Shown: piece after piece, positions 1 through 9,889 of the stretch | How positions within the stretch are numbered: the first letter of the stretch is position 1 | How the letters are laid out: every line of letters begins with the position of its first letter | From: an uncultured Lachnospiraceae bacterium | GTDB lineage: Bacteria; Bacillota; Clostridia; Lachnospirales; Lachnospiraceae | DNA: 64,000 bases | Assembly (NCBI GenBank): GCA_910587045.1 | Contig: CAJULG010000003.1 | Location: 34,221-98,220, forward strand | Reading direction: 5' to 3' | Translations under genes and position numbers: made by a program | The notes under the pieces: generated by a model | What the model was told of the DNA's origin: nothing | What the model saw: only the letters and a program-made list of their open reading frames with translations | Database searches by the model: none

Positions 1-133
1 TGTCCGACATCAGGGCTCCTCCCAGCTTACGCTGGGCCCCTCCTCATGTCATAGTTGACAGCCTCTTTAGGTTTCTGCTGTCCGACATCAGGGCTCCTCC
101 CAGCTTACGCTGGGCCCCTCCTCATGTCATAGT
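1..133. repeat. Tandem pair of a palindromic dispersed repeat
   Basis: A 55-bp sequence at 1-55 is repeated at 79-133, with a 23-bp spacer between. Each copy holds an inner hairpin CCCAGC-TTAC-GCTGGG (21-36 in copy 1) and an outer inverted repeat GACAT...ATGTC (6-10 with 46-50). Related copies lie at 16661-16706 and, as a pair, at 41752-41835. The spacer sequence TGACAGCCTCTTT is also shared with the pair at 41.8 kb, so the unit that spread includes the spacer. It resembles REP/MITE-like non-coding elements. No transposase is nearby. Confidence 0.8.
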
Positions 134-289
134 ATACCACCATTTTACAGGTTTACCCAGCCGGAAGATTCTGATTCTTAATTTTATGTGATTTGAGGGG
201 TTTCTTCATTGTGATTCCGGTTATCCTATGTTACAGTAGCATATATTAGGAAACCGGCTGACATACAGACCAAACCCTGGAGGTGGCAT

Positions 290-2689
290 ATGACAAACGA
301 ACAACTGACCATACAGCAATTACTTCAACAACTGACACTGGAAGAAAAGATTCTTCTCTTAACCGGAGGCAGTTCCTTTAGCAGCTTTCCTGTGGAGCGG
401 CTGGGCATTCCGCGGATTCAGTATCTGGACGGAGGTACCGGCATGAACTGGGAACAGCTTATGAGTGATTGGATGGATGTGGATACCGGAACCATCCGCC
501 AGGTTCTGTCTGATTTCAATCAGCCGGAACTGCTGACACCGGAGCTGGAACAGACCCGGCAGGAATTTATCCGTTTACTGGAGGAGCATCAATGCATCAG
601 CGAACAGCCGGGCTGCTATCCACCGGGAATTCTCCTCGGAGCGACCTGGAATCCTTCTGTTGTCTATGAATGCGGACAGGCTCTGGGAATGGAAGCACGG
701 AATTATCATGTAGATATCCTTCTGGGAACGCCGAATGTGAATCTGCACCGGGATCCTTTAAATGGCAGATTATTCGAGGGCTATTCCGAGGATCCCCATC
801 TGATCTGCGCTCTGGCGCCTAACCTGGTACAGGGGGTACAGGAAGCCGGTGTACTGGCAAATGTGAAGCATTTTGCAGCGAATAACCTGGAGGCTTACCG
901 GCAGGGAATTGACGAACATATCCCGGAACGGGTGCTGCGTGAGCTGTATCTGCCGGGCTTCCGCGCCTGCGTGGAGGAAGGGCAGGTGGAAACACTTATG
1001 ACTGCTTATAACAAAATTAACGGCAGGGCCTGTACAGAGAATGCCTGGCTGATTCAGGAGGTTCTGAGAAAGGAATGGGGCTTCGATGACAGACTGGTCA
1101 TTTCAGACTGGGGCGCTGTCTATGACCAGCCGGCGGCAATCCGCGCCGGAAATGATATTGATATGCCGGGTCCCCGGAGCGAAGCACCGGTATATGAAGC
1201 ACTTGAAAATGGAAGTCTGACAGAGGACGATATTGACCTTGCTGTCACCCATATGCTAAAGGCAATTCTTCATACTCCGGCAGGGAAGGCTTCCGGACTT
1301 TCCGCAGAATTCCCGGAATCCGATGATTCCCGCTCCTTCTCGGAGGCTGCTGACAGGGATTTCTGTACGCAGGCCGCCTATCACGCAATTACAGAGGGAG
1401 CCGTCCTGCTGGAAAACCGGGATTCTGCACTTCCTATACCGGGCAGAAGCCGTATCGCTATTATTGGAGCAGGAACCCGGCAGTTTCATGACTGCGGGGA
1501 TGGAAGCGCCCGTGTGTATACGGATAAGACCACCAGCTTATTCACGGAACTGGAACAGGATGAGGATTATTGCTGTCAATATATGGAAACCATTACTGAA
1601 AACTGTCTTTCTGACTTTGATTATGCGATTCTTACTGCTTATGTTCCGGGACAGGAGGGACGGGACCGGGACAGCCTGGAACTGCCTGCAGAGCAGCAGA
1701 TGCTGATCCGCTCTGCGATCCGGGAAGGACTACAGTCAAACACCCGTATCATTCTATTGTTAAATGTCTGCGGGCCTGTAGATCTGCGCTTTTGTCAGAA
1801 TGAGCTGAATGCTATCCTCTGCATCTTCTATCCCGGGATGGAAGGCGGACGAGGTGTGAAGGATATCCTGACCGGCAAAGTAAATCCCTCCGGTAAACTG
1901 CCTCTTACCTTTCCGAAACGACTGGAGGACTGCCCGACTGCTCTGAACCGTCCTTCGCCGGACTGGACTCTGAATTATGGTGAGGGCCTGTATGTGGGAT
2001 ACCGGTATTATGATAAAAAGGATATTGAGCCTATGTATCCCTTCGGATATGGTCTTAGCTATACTACCTTTACGATCAGCCCGCTCTGCTCTTGCGATGA
2101 ACGCACGCTGTCCATGAATGACGAGATCGTTCTGACCTGCACCCTTACCAACACAGGAAACAGAAGCGGAAGCGAGGTCGTACAGTTATACGTGAATGAT
2201 GTGATCTCCACCCTGGAGAAACCGTTACGGGAATTGAAAGCATTTCAGAAGGTATACCTAGAGCCTGGCGAAAGCGCGGATGTTATGTTCCGGCTCCCGG
2301 TCCAGGCCCTGGCTGCTTATGATCCATTTTATAAAACCTGGGCGGTGGAACCCGGTGCATACCGGTTCTATGCCGGTTCCTCCTCCCGCCAATTATCAAA
2401 ACCTCTGACTCTGAATATAGAGGGTAAGAGCTGCTATGATTTTCAGCCTTCCACCCCCTTCATCCGGATCCTGGATCATCCGGCTGCTTATTCTGCCCTG
2501 CTGGCAGCATGCAGCACCTATGGAATCACGGAATCGGATTTCCAGGGGTTTGCTGTCTATACACCATACTTCGATACGGAGCGGGTGTTCAACAGTGTTC
2601 TTGGCTGGCGCCTGTCAGGGAATGAACTGGAAGAGGCAAAAGAAAAGCTTTACTGTCTCCTGGCCGATATACCGTCCTGGCAGGCATAA
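290..2689 (+). CDS. Glycoside hydrolase family 3 beta-glucosidase
   Basis: A 799-residue GH3 enzyme that would release terminal beta-linked sugars from oligosaccharides. The N-terminal TIM barrel covers about residues 15-320 and shows KHFA (193-196) and ISDWG with the probable nucleophile D273. An alpha/beta sandwich domain follows, then a fibronectin-III-like domain near 620-695 (SGSEVVQLYVND). The last 80 or so residues form a tail whose fold I do not recognise. There is no signal peptide, so it probably acts in the cytoplasm on imported glucosides. The ATG is preceded by GGAGGTGG at good spacing. It stands alone and converges on the Ig-like gene with only 5 bp between the two stops and no visible terminator. 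Substrate specificity cannot be read from the sequence. Confidence 0.93.
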   Translation: MTNEQLTIQQLLQQLTLEEKILLLTGGSSFSSFPVERLGIPRIQYLDGGTGMNWEQLMSDWMDVDTGTIRQVLSDFNQPELLTPELEQTRQEFIRLLEEHQCISEQPGCYPPGILLGATWNPSVVYECGQALGMEARNYHVDILLGTPNVNLHRDPLNGRLFEGYSEDPHLICALAPNLVQGVQEAGVLANVKHFAANNLEAYRQGIDEHIPERVLRELYLPGFRACVEEGQVETLMTAYNKINGRACTENAWLIQEVLRKEWGFDDRLVISDWGAVYDQPAAIRAGNDIDMPGPRSEAPVYEALENGSLTEDDIDLAVTHMLKAILHTPAGKASGLSAEFPESDDSRSFSEAADRDFCTQAAYHAITEGAVLLENRDSALPIPGRSRIAIIGAGTRQFHDCGDGSARVYTDKTTSLFTELEQDEDYCCQYMETITENCLSDFDYAILTAYVPGQEGRDRDSLELPAEQQMLIRSAIREGLQSNTRIILLLNVCGPVDLRFCQNELNAILCIFYPGMEGGRGVKDILTGKVNPSGKLPLTFPKRLEDCPTALNRPSPDWTLNYGEGLYVGYRYYDKKDIEPMYPFGYGLSYTTFTISPLCSCDERTLSMNDEIVLTCTLTNTGNRSGSEVVQLYVNDVISTLEKPLRELKAFQKVYLEPGESADVMFRLPVQALAAYDPFYKTWAVEPGAYRFYAGSSSRQLSKPLTLNIEGKSCYDFQPSTPFIRILDHPAAYSALLAACSTYGITESDFQGFAVYTPYFDTERVFNSVLGWRLSGNELEEAKEKLYCLLADIPSWQA

Positions 2690-2694
2690 GCGCC

Positions 2695-5600
2695 TTATTC
2701 TCCGCTATCCTTCCGCTTTGACTTAACTGCCATTCCGATCACCAGTCCGGCCGCAATTACTACAGCTCCGACAATAACGAATAACAATATGATACTCTTT
2801 TGCTCCGCATAGGTGAAGGCAATGGTCTGGCTGTTGGTGTTACCCGCTGCATCAATGGTATCCACAGCGATCACATAATATCCCTGCTCGTTGAATACCA
2901 GATCATAAACGGCAGTTCCCTCTGTTAACTCATATGGTTTCCCGTTGATCCGGATCGCAAGGATCGTATCCTTCTCATTCTCCAGCGAAAGATTCAGATT
3001 CACGGCCGCTGTATAGATCCGGTTATTTTCTGCACCGGCAAAGATGATCTTCGGCGCTACTGTATCAATCACAAACTCAATCGTCCTGGATGCTGTCAGT
3101 CCGACCTCATCCTCTACCTGGATCATCAGCGTATACTTTCCATCCTTTGTGATCTCACTTCCATCGTATGGCTCTCCATTCAGAGTCATACGAACGGTCG
3201 GAACTGACAATTCAATGATCAGATCCTTCATCCTTTCTTTTATCTGAAAGCCTGCCAGATACTTTCCATCATACTCGCTTAAATCACCGATCACCGGCGG
3301 TGTTGTGTCTATGGTAAAATGAACCGTCTGGGATTTGCTGTTTCCAGCCTTATCTGTAGCTGTGATTGTAATCGTATAATATCCGTCTTCTGTAAATTCC
3401 CGGCTCAATCCGCTGGTCATTCCTGTATTGCTCCAGCCGCTAATATTAAGTGACAGAGTTTTCCCTTCCACAGTCCGGCGGGTTCCCTGAATCTGTACGG
3501 TATTGGTTTCATAATAGGCCTCGGTAACAGAGAAATCCAGTTTAACCGCATCCTTTGTAACAAAATAGTCCGTTGCACCTCTTACGGTCACGGAAGGAGC
3601 TGTACAGTCTACGGTAAAGCTAAGGGTCTGGGTTGCCGCAATATTTCCTGCTCCATCCGTTGCCGAGAAGGTTATGGTATAATCACCATCCTCCGTAAAG
3701 GTGTTGCTTACACTGGAGGTCTTTCCGGTATTCGAAAAGTCGATTGCTCTCCCAAAGGTAGAGCCTGCCAGCTTCCGCTCCACATTAATCTTGACATCAT
3801 TGGTGTCAAAGAAGGATTCCACAGACTGAAAATGAACCGTTACCGGCGTACTGCTGTAGGCACCTGCACTGACACCTGACATGGACAGCACCGGTGCTGT
3901 CCGGTCAATAGTAAATGAAATGGTCTTTACTGCAGAATTACCCGCTGCATCAACTGCCTGGATCGTCACCTGATACACTCCATCCTCGGAAAAGGAATAG
4001 GCGGATAAAGTGGTTGCCCCGTCAGCTTCAACGGAACCCAGATCCAAATGGGTGGAGGTTCCGTCAATGGTACGTACTGCAGTTACAGATACCGGCTGCA
4101 TTGCCTGCCAGATATTTTCCACTGTCGTAATCTCCAGAGAACGCGTGGTATTATAAATGCTCCCTTCTGTTATCCCGCTAAGGCTGATAGAAGGGACCTG
4201 CTTATCCACACGGACAACCGCATATCCATGCGTCTCCTTCCCGGAAGCACTGGTAACCACTACCTCGACCTGGGTACCCAGATGAGAGGCGACCGTATCG
4301 GAAATGGTAATTCCTCCGGTATAGCTTGTATGTTCTTCCAGCTCTACCTTCTCTGCAAGTACACCATCCACATAGTATTCTATCTTTTTAATTTTGGTTA
4401 TAGGATCTGACGCAGCAGCCGATACGAATACACTTCCACTGGTCCAGTCAGAGTCCCCGGACACTGTAAGGGAAGCTCCATCCTGATTAAATGCAAATGA
4501 TCGTTCTATTGTTTTTGTGTTTCCTGCATAATCTGCAAAGGTGACCTTTACAATCCCGTTAAAGTTCCCCATATCCCTGGTATATAGAAAATTTGCAGCG
4601 CCTTTGTCAATAGAGGCAGGAATATATTCCCGTACTACACTTCCCTGCTCCAGAAATTGAAAACGAATTTCCTGAATACCGGATAAGGATTCGGCTCCCG
4701 CTGATATAATACAGTCATTATAAAAATTGTTATTCTCGCTTTCAAAATTAATTACTGTGTTTATTATTCCCCTTTTATCAATCCTGATCGTTCTTGGTTG
4801 GCGAAATTCATTACCTGCGTTATCCGTTACCACAATCTCCAGGTCATGCACACCATGATCTTTGACAGTTGCAGTACAAACCTTTGTAGTGCTATCCATA
4901 GAACCAATACTCTTACCATTCTCAAAAATCTTTACACTTTTGACTCCTGACGCAACTTCGTTATTCGGATTTTCCGATGGAACCTGGTCATCTGGCGTCA
5001 CTTTAACAGTAACTGCATCTATCTGCCATTTTTCAATATCTACCTCAGCGCCTTTCCTGCTAAATTCAACCTCTGCTGTGGGCGGAGTCAGATCAAGGAG
5101 AATATTATCCAGTTTTATCTGGGTACTTAAAGAATTCCCTGCCTGATCAGAAAAGGTAATGTTCATCTGGTCTGTCTTGTCTTTTGGACCAAAAAGGATT
5201 GTATAATAAGGTCCATTTTTACTTAACGTTCCTATTCCGGTTCCTGTCGTTAACTGCTGCTGCAGACCGCTTTGATATTTTCCCTGATCATCATTTGCGT
5301 ACACCCGGATTTCGTTATTGGCATCTATTCCACTCATATATATATCTTCTCCATTATTAAAATAATAATATGGAAGTATTAATGGGTCTGCATTTCCCCA
5401 ATTATATTTTGCAGTATAAGGCGTACCATTCAGGTTTAACTGAATCTCTGTAATTTCTGGTGCGTAACCATCAAATTTAATTTCATCTGACACTTGAGGT
5501 TCTGATATGCTTGTTCCGTCCGCATTACTATAACGGACATAAATGTTTTTACTTGGATGCTTTTCATCATATGGCACAGTCAAGGTATATTGGGAGCCGG

Positions 5601-6759
5601 TTATTGAAGGTAATCCAATCCAATTCGTTGTAGAATTAGGCCTATTGTTATTAGGCAGGATTGCATACTGCAATACAAATCCGGTTTTCATATTTTTCGG
5701 TTTGGTATATGTAATTTCTGCATCCTTGGCACCATAAAAATTATTTATAATAAACGTTCCCTCTGGCCCAAGCATTTCCATGATTACAGTAATATTTCCC
5801 CTTTTCTTAGCAGATACTTCGATCTGAAACTTCTTATCACTAACTTGTTCTCCTGACAGTATAAAATCCTTTCCATTCTCAAACTTTTCTAATACAACAC
5901 TTGAAATCTTATACCCATCGTTCGGTGTAACAGTAATTTCAACAGTTTCATTTTCGGTTGGTTCATAATACTGATTAGATGAAGCTACTTTATGAGAAGC
6001 AGGGATACTAACTGTTCCATTGTCAGCAGTTACATTATATGTCTTTACTTTGCTTGTTAAAATTGTAATTGCCTTACTCACCAATATATCTTTTACTGAA
6101 ACCGAAAGTTTGTAATTCCGTTTTGATTCTGTAATACCCATATACTGCACTCCGACACTGTCAACCTTTTGGTCCATTCCAGTTTGAAACGTAATGTCTA
6201 CAGAGTCTGTCAAATATGGACCACCCTCCAGAACATATTTTCCTGTTTTATCCATTTCCAGAACTGTATTCCCAACCTTAGCACTTATATTTTCACACCC
6301 AGTTCCAGATATTGAGAATAATATGTCACCCTTTAAACGTACTTTATATGAGATATCTGCAACACTCTCGTCATTTTCCAGCATCTCTTCCGTAACTTTA
6401 AATGTATCTTCTACAACCTGACTATTTGCATTAACGATTTCTAAATTGGACACTTCAGCATTTAAATCGTCAATTAACTTAAAAGAAATATTGTAAATAT
6501 TACCTTTGGTTAAATTGTCATATACCATAGCCGGATTATCAGCAGTCCCCTCTGCTCTTCCAGGTATTTCTGTTACTCCGTCTTTAACTACAACAGAAAA
6601 ATAACTATCATATTCAATCCGCACCACATTATTAATATCTGTCGATGCTTGGCCTCCATACACCTTCGAAATTTTTACATTTAAAGGCAAAAATATCATC
6701 CATACCGCCATACCAATGGCTGTTACACGCTTTAACACCTGTCCTAATCTACATTTCAT
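2695..6759 (-). CDS. Large membrane-anchored surface protein with Ig-like repeats
   Basis: A 1354-residue exported protein. It has an N-terminal signal peptide (basic MKCRLGQVLKR, then a hydrophobic core to about residue 35) and one C-terminal transmembrane helix (IILLFVIVGAVVIAAGLVIG) followed by KSKRKDSGE. No LPXTG sortase motif is present. From about residue 550 onward it is built of Ig-like modules of about 90-110 residues, whose junctions share FTIDRTAP, FTVDCTAP, FTIDTTPP and FVIDTVAP. The N-terminal half is more divergent. It is the last gene of the kinase/phosphatase operon, 14 bp after the preceding gene, which suggests a surface structural or sensory role linked to that signalling set. 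Its ligand is unknown. GGGAGG precedes the ATG. Confidence 0.8.
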   Translation of the reverse strand: MKCRLGQVLKRVTAIGMAVWMIFLPLNVKISKVYGGQASTDINNVVRIEYDSYFSVVVKDGVTEIPGRAEGTADNPAMVYDNLTKGNIYNISFKLIDDLNAEVSNLEIVNANSQVVEDTFKVTEEMLENDESVADISYKVRLKGDILFSISGTGCENISAKVGNTVLEMDKTGKYVLEGGPYLTDSVDITFQTGMDQKVDSVGVQYMGITESKRNYKLSVSVKDILVSKAITILTSKVKTYNVTADNGTVSIPASHKVASSNQYYEPTENETVEITVTPNDGYKISSVVLEKFENGKDFILSGEQVSDKKFQIEVSAKKRGNITVIMEMLGPEGTFIINNFYGAKDAEITYTKPKNMKTGFVLQYAILPNNNRPNSTTNWIGLPSITGSQYTLTVPYDEKHPSKNIYVRYSNADGTSISEPQVSDEIKFDGYAPEITEIQLNLNGTPYTAKYNWGNADPLILPYYYFNNGEDIYMSGIDANNEIRVYANDDQGKYQSGLQQQLTTGTGIGTLSKNGPYYTILFGPKDKTDQMNITFSDQAGNSLSTQIKLDNILLDLTPPTAEVEFSRKGAEVDIEKWQIDAVTVKVTPDDQVPSENPNNEVASGVKSVKIFENGKSIGSMDSTTKVCTATVKDHGVHDLEIVVTDNAGNEFRQPRTIRIDKRGIINTVINFESENNNFYNDCIISAGAESLSGIQEIRFQFLEQGSVVREYIPASIDKGAANFLYTRDMGNFNGIVKVTFADYAGNTKTIERSFAFNQDGASLTVSGDSDWTSGSVFVSAAASDPITKIKKIEYYVDGVLAEKVELEEHTSYTGGITISDTVASHLGTQVEVVVTSASGKETHGYAVVRVDKQVPSISLSGITEGSIYNTTRSLEITTVENIWQAMQPVSVTAVRTIDGTSTHLDLGSVEADGATTLSAYSFSEDGVYQVTIQAVDAAGNSAVKTISFTIDRTAPVLSMSGVSAGAYSSTPVTVHFQSVESFFDTNDVKINVERKLAGSTFGRAIDFSNTGKTSSVSNTFTEDGDYTITFSATDGAGNIAATQTLSFTVDCTAPSVTVRGATDYFVTKDAVKLDFSVTEAYYETNTVQIQGTRRTVEGKTLSLNISGWSNTGMTSGLSREFTEDGYYTITITATDKAGNSKSQTVHFTIDTTPPVIGDLSEYDGKYLAGFQIKERMKDLIIELSVPTVRMTLNGEPYDGSEITKDGKYTLMIQVEDEVGLTASRTIEFVIDTVAPKIIFAGAENNRIYTAAVNLNLSLENEKDTILAIRINGKPYELTEGTAVYDLVFNEQGYYVIAVDTIDAAGNTNSQTIAFTYAEQKSIILLFVIVGAVVIAAGLVIGMAVKSKRKDSGE

Positions 6760-6773
6760 TGTTCTTTCCTCCC

Positions 6774-7547
6774 TTATCCAATACTACGATCCGTATGTAC
6801 GATCATAAAATCAAGTACCTTAGCTACAGTTCCCGGCTGCGTGATAACTTCATCCTGTAACTGAATGACTCCCTCCACACTGCTTTCTGCCAGTATGGTT
6901 GTAGATTCTTCTGACACCCGAATATCTCCGCTTCCATTTATCTTATCGACGCTATATCCTGCTGTCGGTATTTTCCCTCGTTCCGTGAACATATTTCCTG
7001 GTAAGGTTTCCGGATTCTCTCTCTGAGAAGTCAGAACGGAGGTTTCAAGATCACCGGAATCTGAATTACTTAAGACTGCTGTTTCCTCCTTGAATGATCC
7101 GCCATTCAGCACTGCAGTATCCTCCTGACCAGATAACGGAGTTTCAAGCATTGTGGTCTCATCCTGCAACGCACTGATATGTAATATGGTATTCATTTCC
7201 GCTTCCTCTCTGGCGACAGCAGATTCCCGGTCTGCACCTGTTTCCCTCTGAGAGATTCCGGCTTTTTTTTCATATTCATGTTTTTTGACACTGAACGATG
7301 CAGTCTCCGTCTTCCGTGCCTTAATCTTACCCGTGGCTGCTGCCGACTGAAGAAGCGATTTTTTAGAATGATTTACTTCATACCCCTCATTTCGTATCCG
7401 TTCGATGGTCTTTCGTTCTGTGTGTCCGGTAATATCACCAAGAACCTTTGGTATGTCCCACTTTATAAACAATATAACTGCAAGTACCAGACAGACTACC
7501 GCCAGTGCCATTCCTCCGTATCCCATTATCGTAAATATCGTGGTCAT
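6774..7547 (-). CDS. Membrane-anchored protein with repeated T-x-x-L motifs, possible phospho-scaffold
   Basis: A 257-residue protein with one N-terminal transmembrane helix (about 9-29) and a long, polar, probably disordered remainder. I do not recognise the family. The tail repeats a short motif of the form [E/D/N/S]-T-[T/A/S/I]-[V/I/M/L]-L: NTIL (119-122), ETTML (130-134), DTAVL (143-147), ETAVL (155-159), ETSVL (168-172) and STTIL (215-219). Such acidic-Thr motifs are what a Hanks kinase would phosphorylate and an FHA domain would bind, and both partners are encoded in the same operon. The start codon overlaps the kinase stop by 4 bp, implying translational coupling. The scaffold role is inference. 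Confidence 0.6.
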   Translation of the reverse strand: MTTIFTIMGYGGMALAVVCLVLAVILFIKWDIPKVLGDITGHTERKTIERIRNEGYEVNHSKKSLLQSAAATGKIKARKTETASFSVKKHEYEKKAGISQRETGADRESAVAREEAEMNTILHISALQDETTMLETPLSGQEDTAVLNGGSFKEETAVLSNSDSGDLETSVLTSQRENPETLPGNMFTERGKIPTAGYSVDKINGSGDIRVSEESTTILAESSVEGVIQLQDEVITQPGTVAKVLDFMIVHTDRSIG

Positions 7548-9691
7548 CTGTCTTCACCTCCTGTTCCTGTATCTTCACTGCTTTCCTGCTGTTCCGTATC
7601 AATTACGGTTTCACCATCCGCAGGTCCCGTCATGTGATCCTCTTCTCCGCTTTCTGTACCCTCACCTTCTTCCGGCACATCCTCCTGTGAGCGGTTTAGA
7701 AATGGCTGCAGACTGCTGACCAATGCCTTCCATTCAAAATTATCTCCGATTCCCGGCACCTGACTTCCGGCATTATAAACTGCAAGGATATCCGGCGCAT
7801 CCCATGCAGATACATCCGGATTCTGCTCCTTATAGCGGTTATAAAGAAAGCGCAGATGACTGACATAAACGGATTGTCCAGTGCTGCCGATCAATTCCTC
7901 CGCTTCCTGGTATGTGGAGATCGCTTCCTCCGCTTCTCCTAATGAACTATAGATTTCCGCCTTGTCTATTAATACCTCTTCATAAACAGTCGGATTTTCC
8001 TCCTTATTTATCTGAGAAAGTACATTATCACAACAGGTCAGTGCATTATAATAGAAGGCCTCTGCATTCATCTCCTCATCCTCAGGAGGCGCTCCCGCCA
8101 GACTCTGATAGGCTGTGATCAGATAAAGGTTATAATAATAGTAATAGTTGGAGCTGTTGCTGGTTGATGCACCGTTTTTATTCAGATCCTCCAGAGCAGT
8201 AGTCAGAACCCGTACTGCAGACGCATCCGCTCCCTGAATATTCCCGATATTTCGTGTATATACCATACCTAATATCTTATAATTCATGAACTTGGCTTCT
8301 CCGGTTGCCATACCTGCATTGTTGGATTCAAATTCTAACATATCCGCTGCCAGTTCCGCATAATCCGGATTCGGTTCTGCCATTGCCATGGCCATGGCAA
8401 GATAATGCTTTGCATTTGCTCCGTACTCATCTGAGGTATCATCGATCATACGAAAATATTTTAATGAATTATCATAGCTTTGCAGATCAAAATAAGTAAG
8501 CCCTACCTGATACAGAAGCCGGTTATTCTGTGACAAGCTCTTGCTGGAATTTATGTATGTGACAATAGTTTCCAGCCCCTGATCCGGATCATTTAAATTG
8601 TTTACATAAATATTTAATATTTTTATATATGCTTCTTCACTTTTTGGATTTACCCGTACTGCATTCTGATACTGATTAATAGCATCCTCATAATTGCCGG
8701 CAAACCTGCAATCATCACCCGCATTTATGATACTCATGTAATTCTGATCCAGGAGATTCTGCTGTCCGGTAAAGCCTGCAACGGAAACACCGGCGAATAC
8801 AAGGCTCATTACAATGGAAGCAGCAAATATTCCGAATTTTTTTCTGGATTGCTTTTTAAACCGCTCATCCAGTTCGTCATAGTGATCCAGGGCATACAAC
8901 AACTCTGAACATGACTGATACCGGTCATTCGGATCGGGCTGGGTGCATTTCACAAGTATCTTTTCTAATCCGCTGGATAATGCAGGATTCCACTGACGGA
9001 TCGGTTTGATCTCATATGGCGGTTCGCATGGATTCATCCCGGTAACAATATGATACAGTGTTGCACCCAGACAATAGATGTCTGTTCTGGCATCCGTATT
9101 GTAAATACCACGCCCCTGAGCATCACCGAACTGCTCCGGTGCTGCATAGCCTCTTGTTCCCAGCGCAGTGGTATCCGCATTATTCTCAATCTTATATTCC
9201 TTGGCAGTACCGAAGTCGATCAACTTGACATTGCCGTCCGGCTTCAGCATGACATTCGAAGGCTTCATGTCACGATAAATGATCGGAGGATCCATAGAAT
9301 GCAGATAATCAAGAGCACTGCTGAGCTGCTTTGCCCATTCGATCACCATTTCCTGATTCTGAGCCCCCTGCTCCTTCAGAATCTCACTGATGGTTCGTCC
9401 TTCTACATAATCCATAACAACATAGACCTTATTCTCCTTCTGAATAATATCTACGATACGGGGCAGAACCGGATGATCCACCTTCTTCAATATGTTCGCT
9501 TCCCGCTCCAGACCTTTTAGAAGGGTCTGCGTATCCTGTGAGCCGTCATCCCGGATTTCCTTAATTGCCCACTGCTTATTCAGACGCAGATCCATGGCAA
9601 CGTAAACCACAGACATTCCGCCCCTGCCGATCTCCTTTAGTATTTCATACTTCCCATCTAATACGGTACCCTTATCTGTCATACTGTTCAC
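7544..9691 (-). CDS. Hanks-type Ser/Thr protein kinase, transmembrane, with TPR-like tail
   Basis: A 715-residue kinase. The catalytic domain (about 15-265) has glycine loop GRGGMSVVY (22-30), K44 in WAIKE, catalytic YRDMKPSN (D141), DFG (159-161) and GYAAPEQFG. One transmembrane helix (about 286-308) follows. The C-terminal part (about 320-690) is helical with TPR-like repeats and ends in a Glu/Gly-rich tail. This is not the PASTA architecture of PrkC/PknB, so it is unlikely to sense muropeptides in that way. The likely start is GTG after GGGAGGTG, or an ATG three codons in. PP2C and FHA genes lie upstream, so the three form a write/erase/read phosphosignalling set. Confidence 0.93.
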   Translation of the reverse strand: MNSMTDKGTVLDGKYEILKEIGRGGMSVVYVAMDLRLNKQWAIKEIRDDGSQDTQTLLKGLEREANILKKVDHPVLPRIVDIIQKENKVYVVMDYVEGRTISEILKEQGAQNQEMVIEWAKQLSSALDYLHSMDPPIIYRDMKPSNVMLKPDGNVKLIDFGTAKEYKIENNADTTALGTRGYAAPEQFGDAQGRGIYNTDARTDIYCLGATLYHIVTGMNPCEPPYEIKPIRQWNPALSSGLEKILVKCTQPDPNDRYQSCSELLYALDHYDELDERFKKQSRKKFGIFAASIVMSLVFAGVSVAGFTGQQNLLDQNYMSIINAGDDCRFAGNYEDAINQYQNAVRVNPKSEEAYIKILNIYVNNLNDPDQGLETIVTYINSSKSLSQNNRLLYQVGLTYFDLQSYDNSLKYFRMIDDTSDEYGANAKHYLAMAMAMAEPNPDYAELAADMLEFESNNAGMATGEAKFMNYKILGMVYTRNIGNIQGADASAVRVLTTALEDLNKNGASTSNSSNYYYYYNLYLITAYQSLAGAPPEDEEMNAEAFYYNALTCCDNVLSQINKEENPTVYEEVLIDKAEIYSSLGEAEEAISTYQEAEELIGSTGQSVYVSHLRFLYNRYKEQNPDVSAWDAPDILAVYNAGSQVPGIGDNFEWKALVSSLQPFLNRSQEDVPEEGEGTESGEEDHMTGPADGETVIDTEQQESSEDTGTGGEDR

Positions 9692-9889
9692 CTACACCTC
9701 CCCATTATACCTTAGGATGCTGACTGTCCTGAAGCTGGTTCCGGATATCCACCGGAACTCATCCTGCTGCATGGATCCCACCTCAGGACAATTCACAACA
9801 CATGCCTTCGTTAACTCTTTATTCCCGCGAGGGTCATATACCCCGCCCTTTCGGACGATTCTGTTAAAATCAAACTAAGTCATACCACA
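9692..9889 (-). other. Structured intergenic region inside the kinase operon
   Basis: This 198-bp gap separates the PP2C and kinase genes, while the neighbouring gaps in the operon are 26 bp or less. It contains nested inverted repeats: TGTCCTGA (9725-9732) with TCAGGACA (9783-9790), enclosing GTTCCGG (9738-9744) with CCGGAAC (9752-9758). The RNA could fold into a long stem and might act as a processing or attenuation element that sets kinase level apart from phosphatase level. No ORF or clear promoter is visible. Confidence 0.45.

Noticed and set aside
9704..9709. TATAAT on the minus strand just before the kinase start, as a promoter
   Set aside because: Only about 12 bp separate it from the start codon, so a transcript would lack the ribosome site; no -35 at proper distance.
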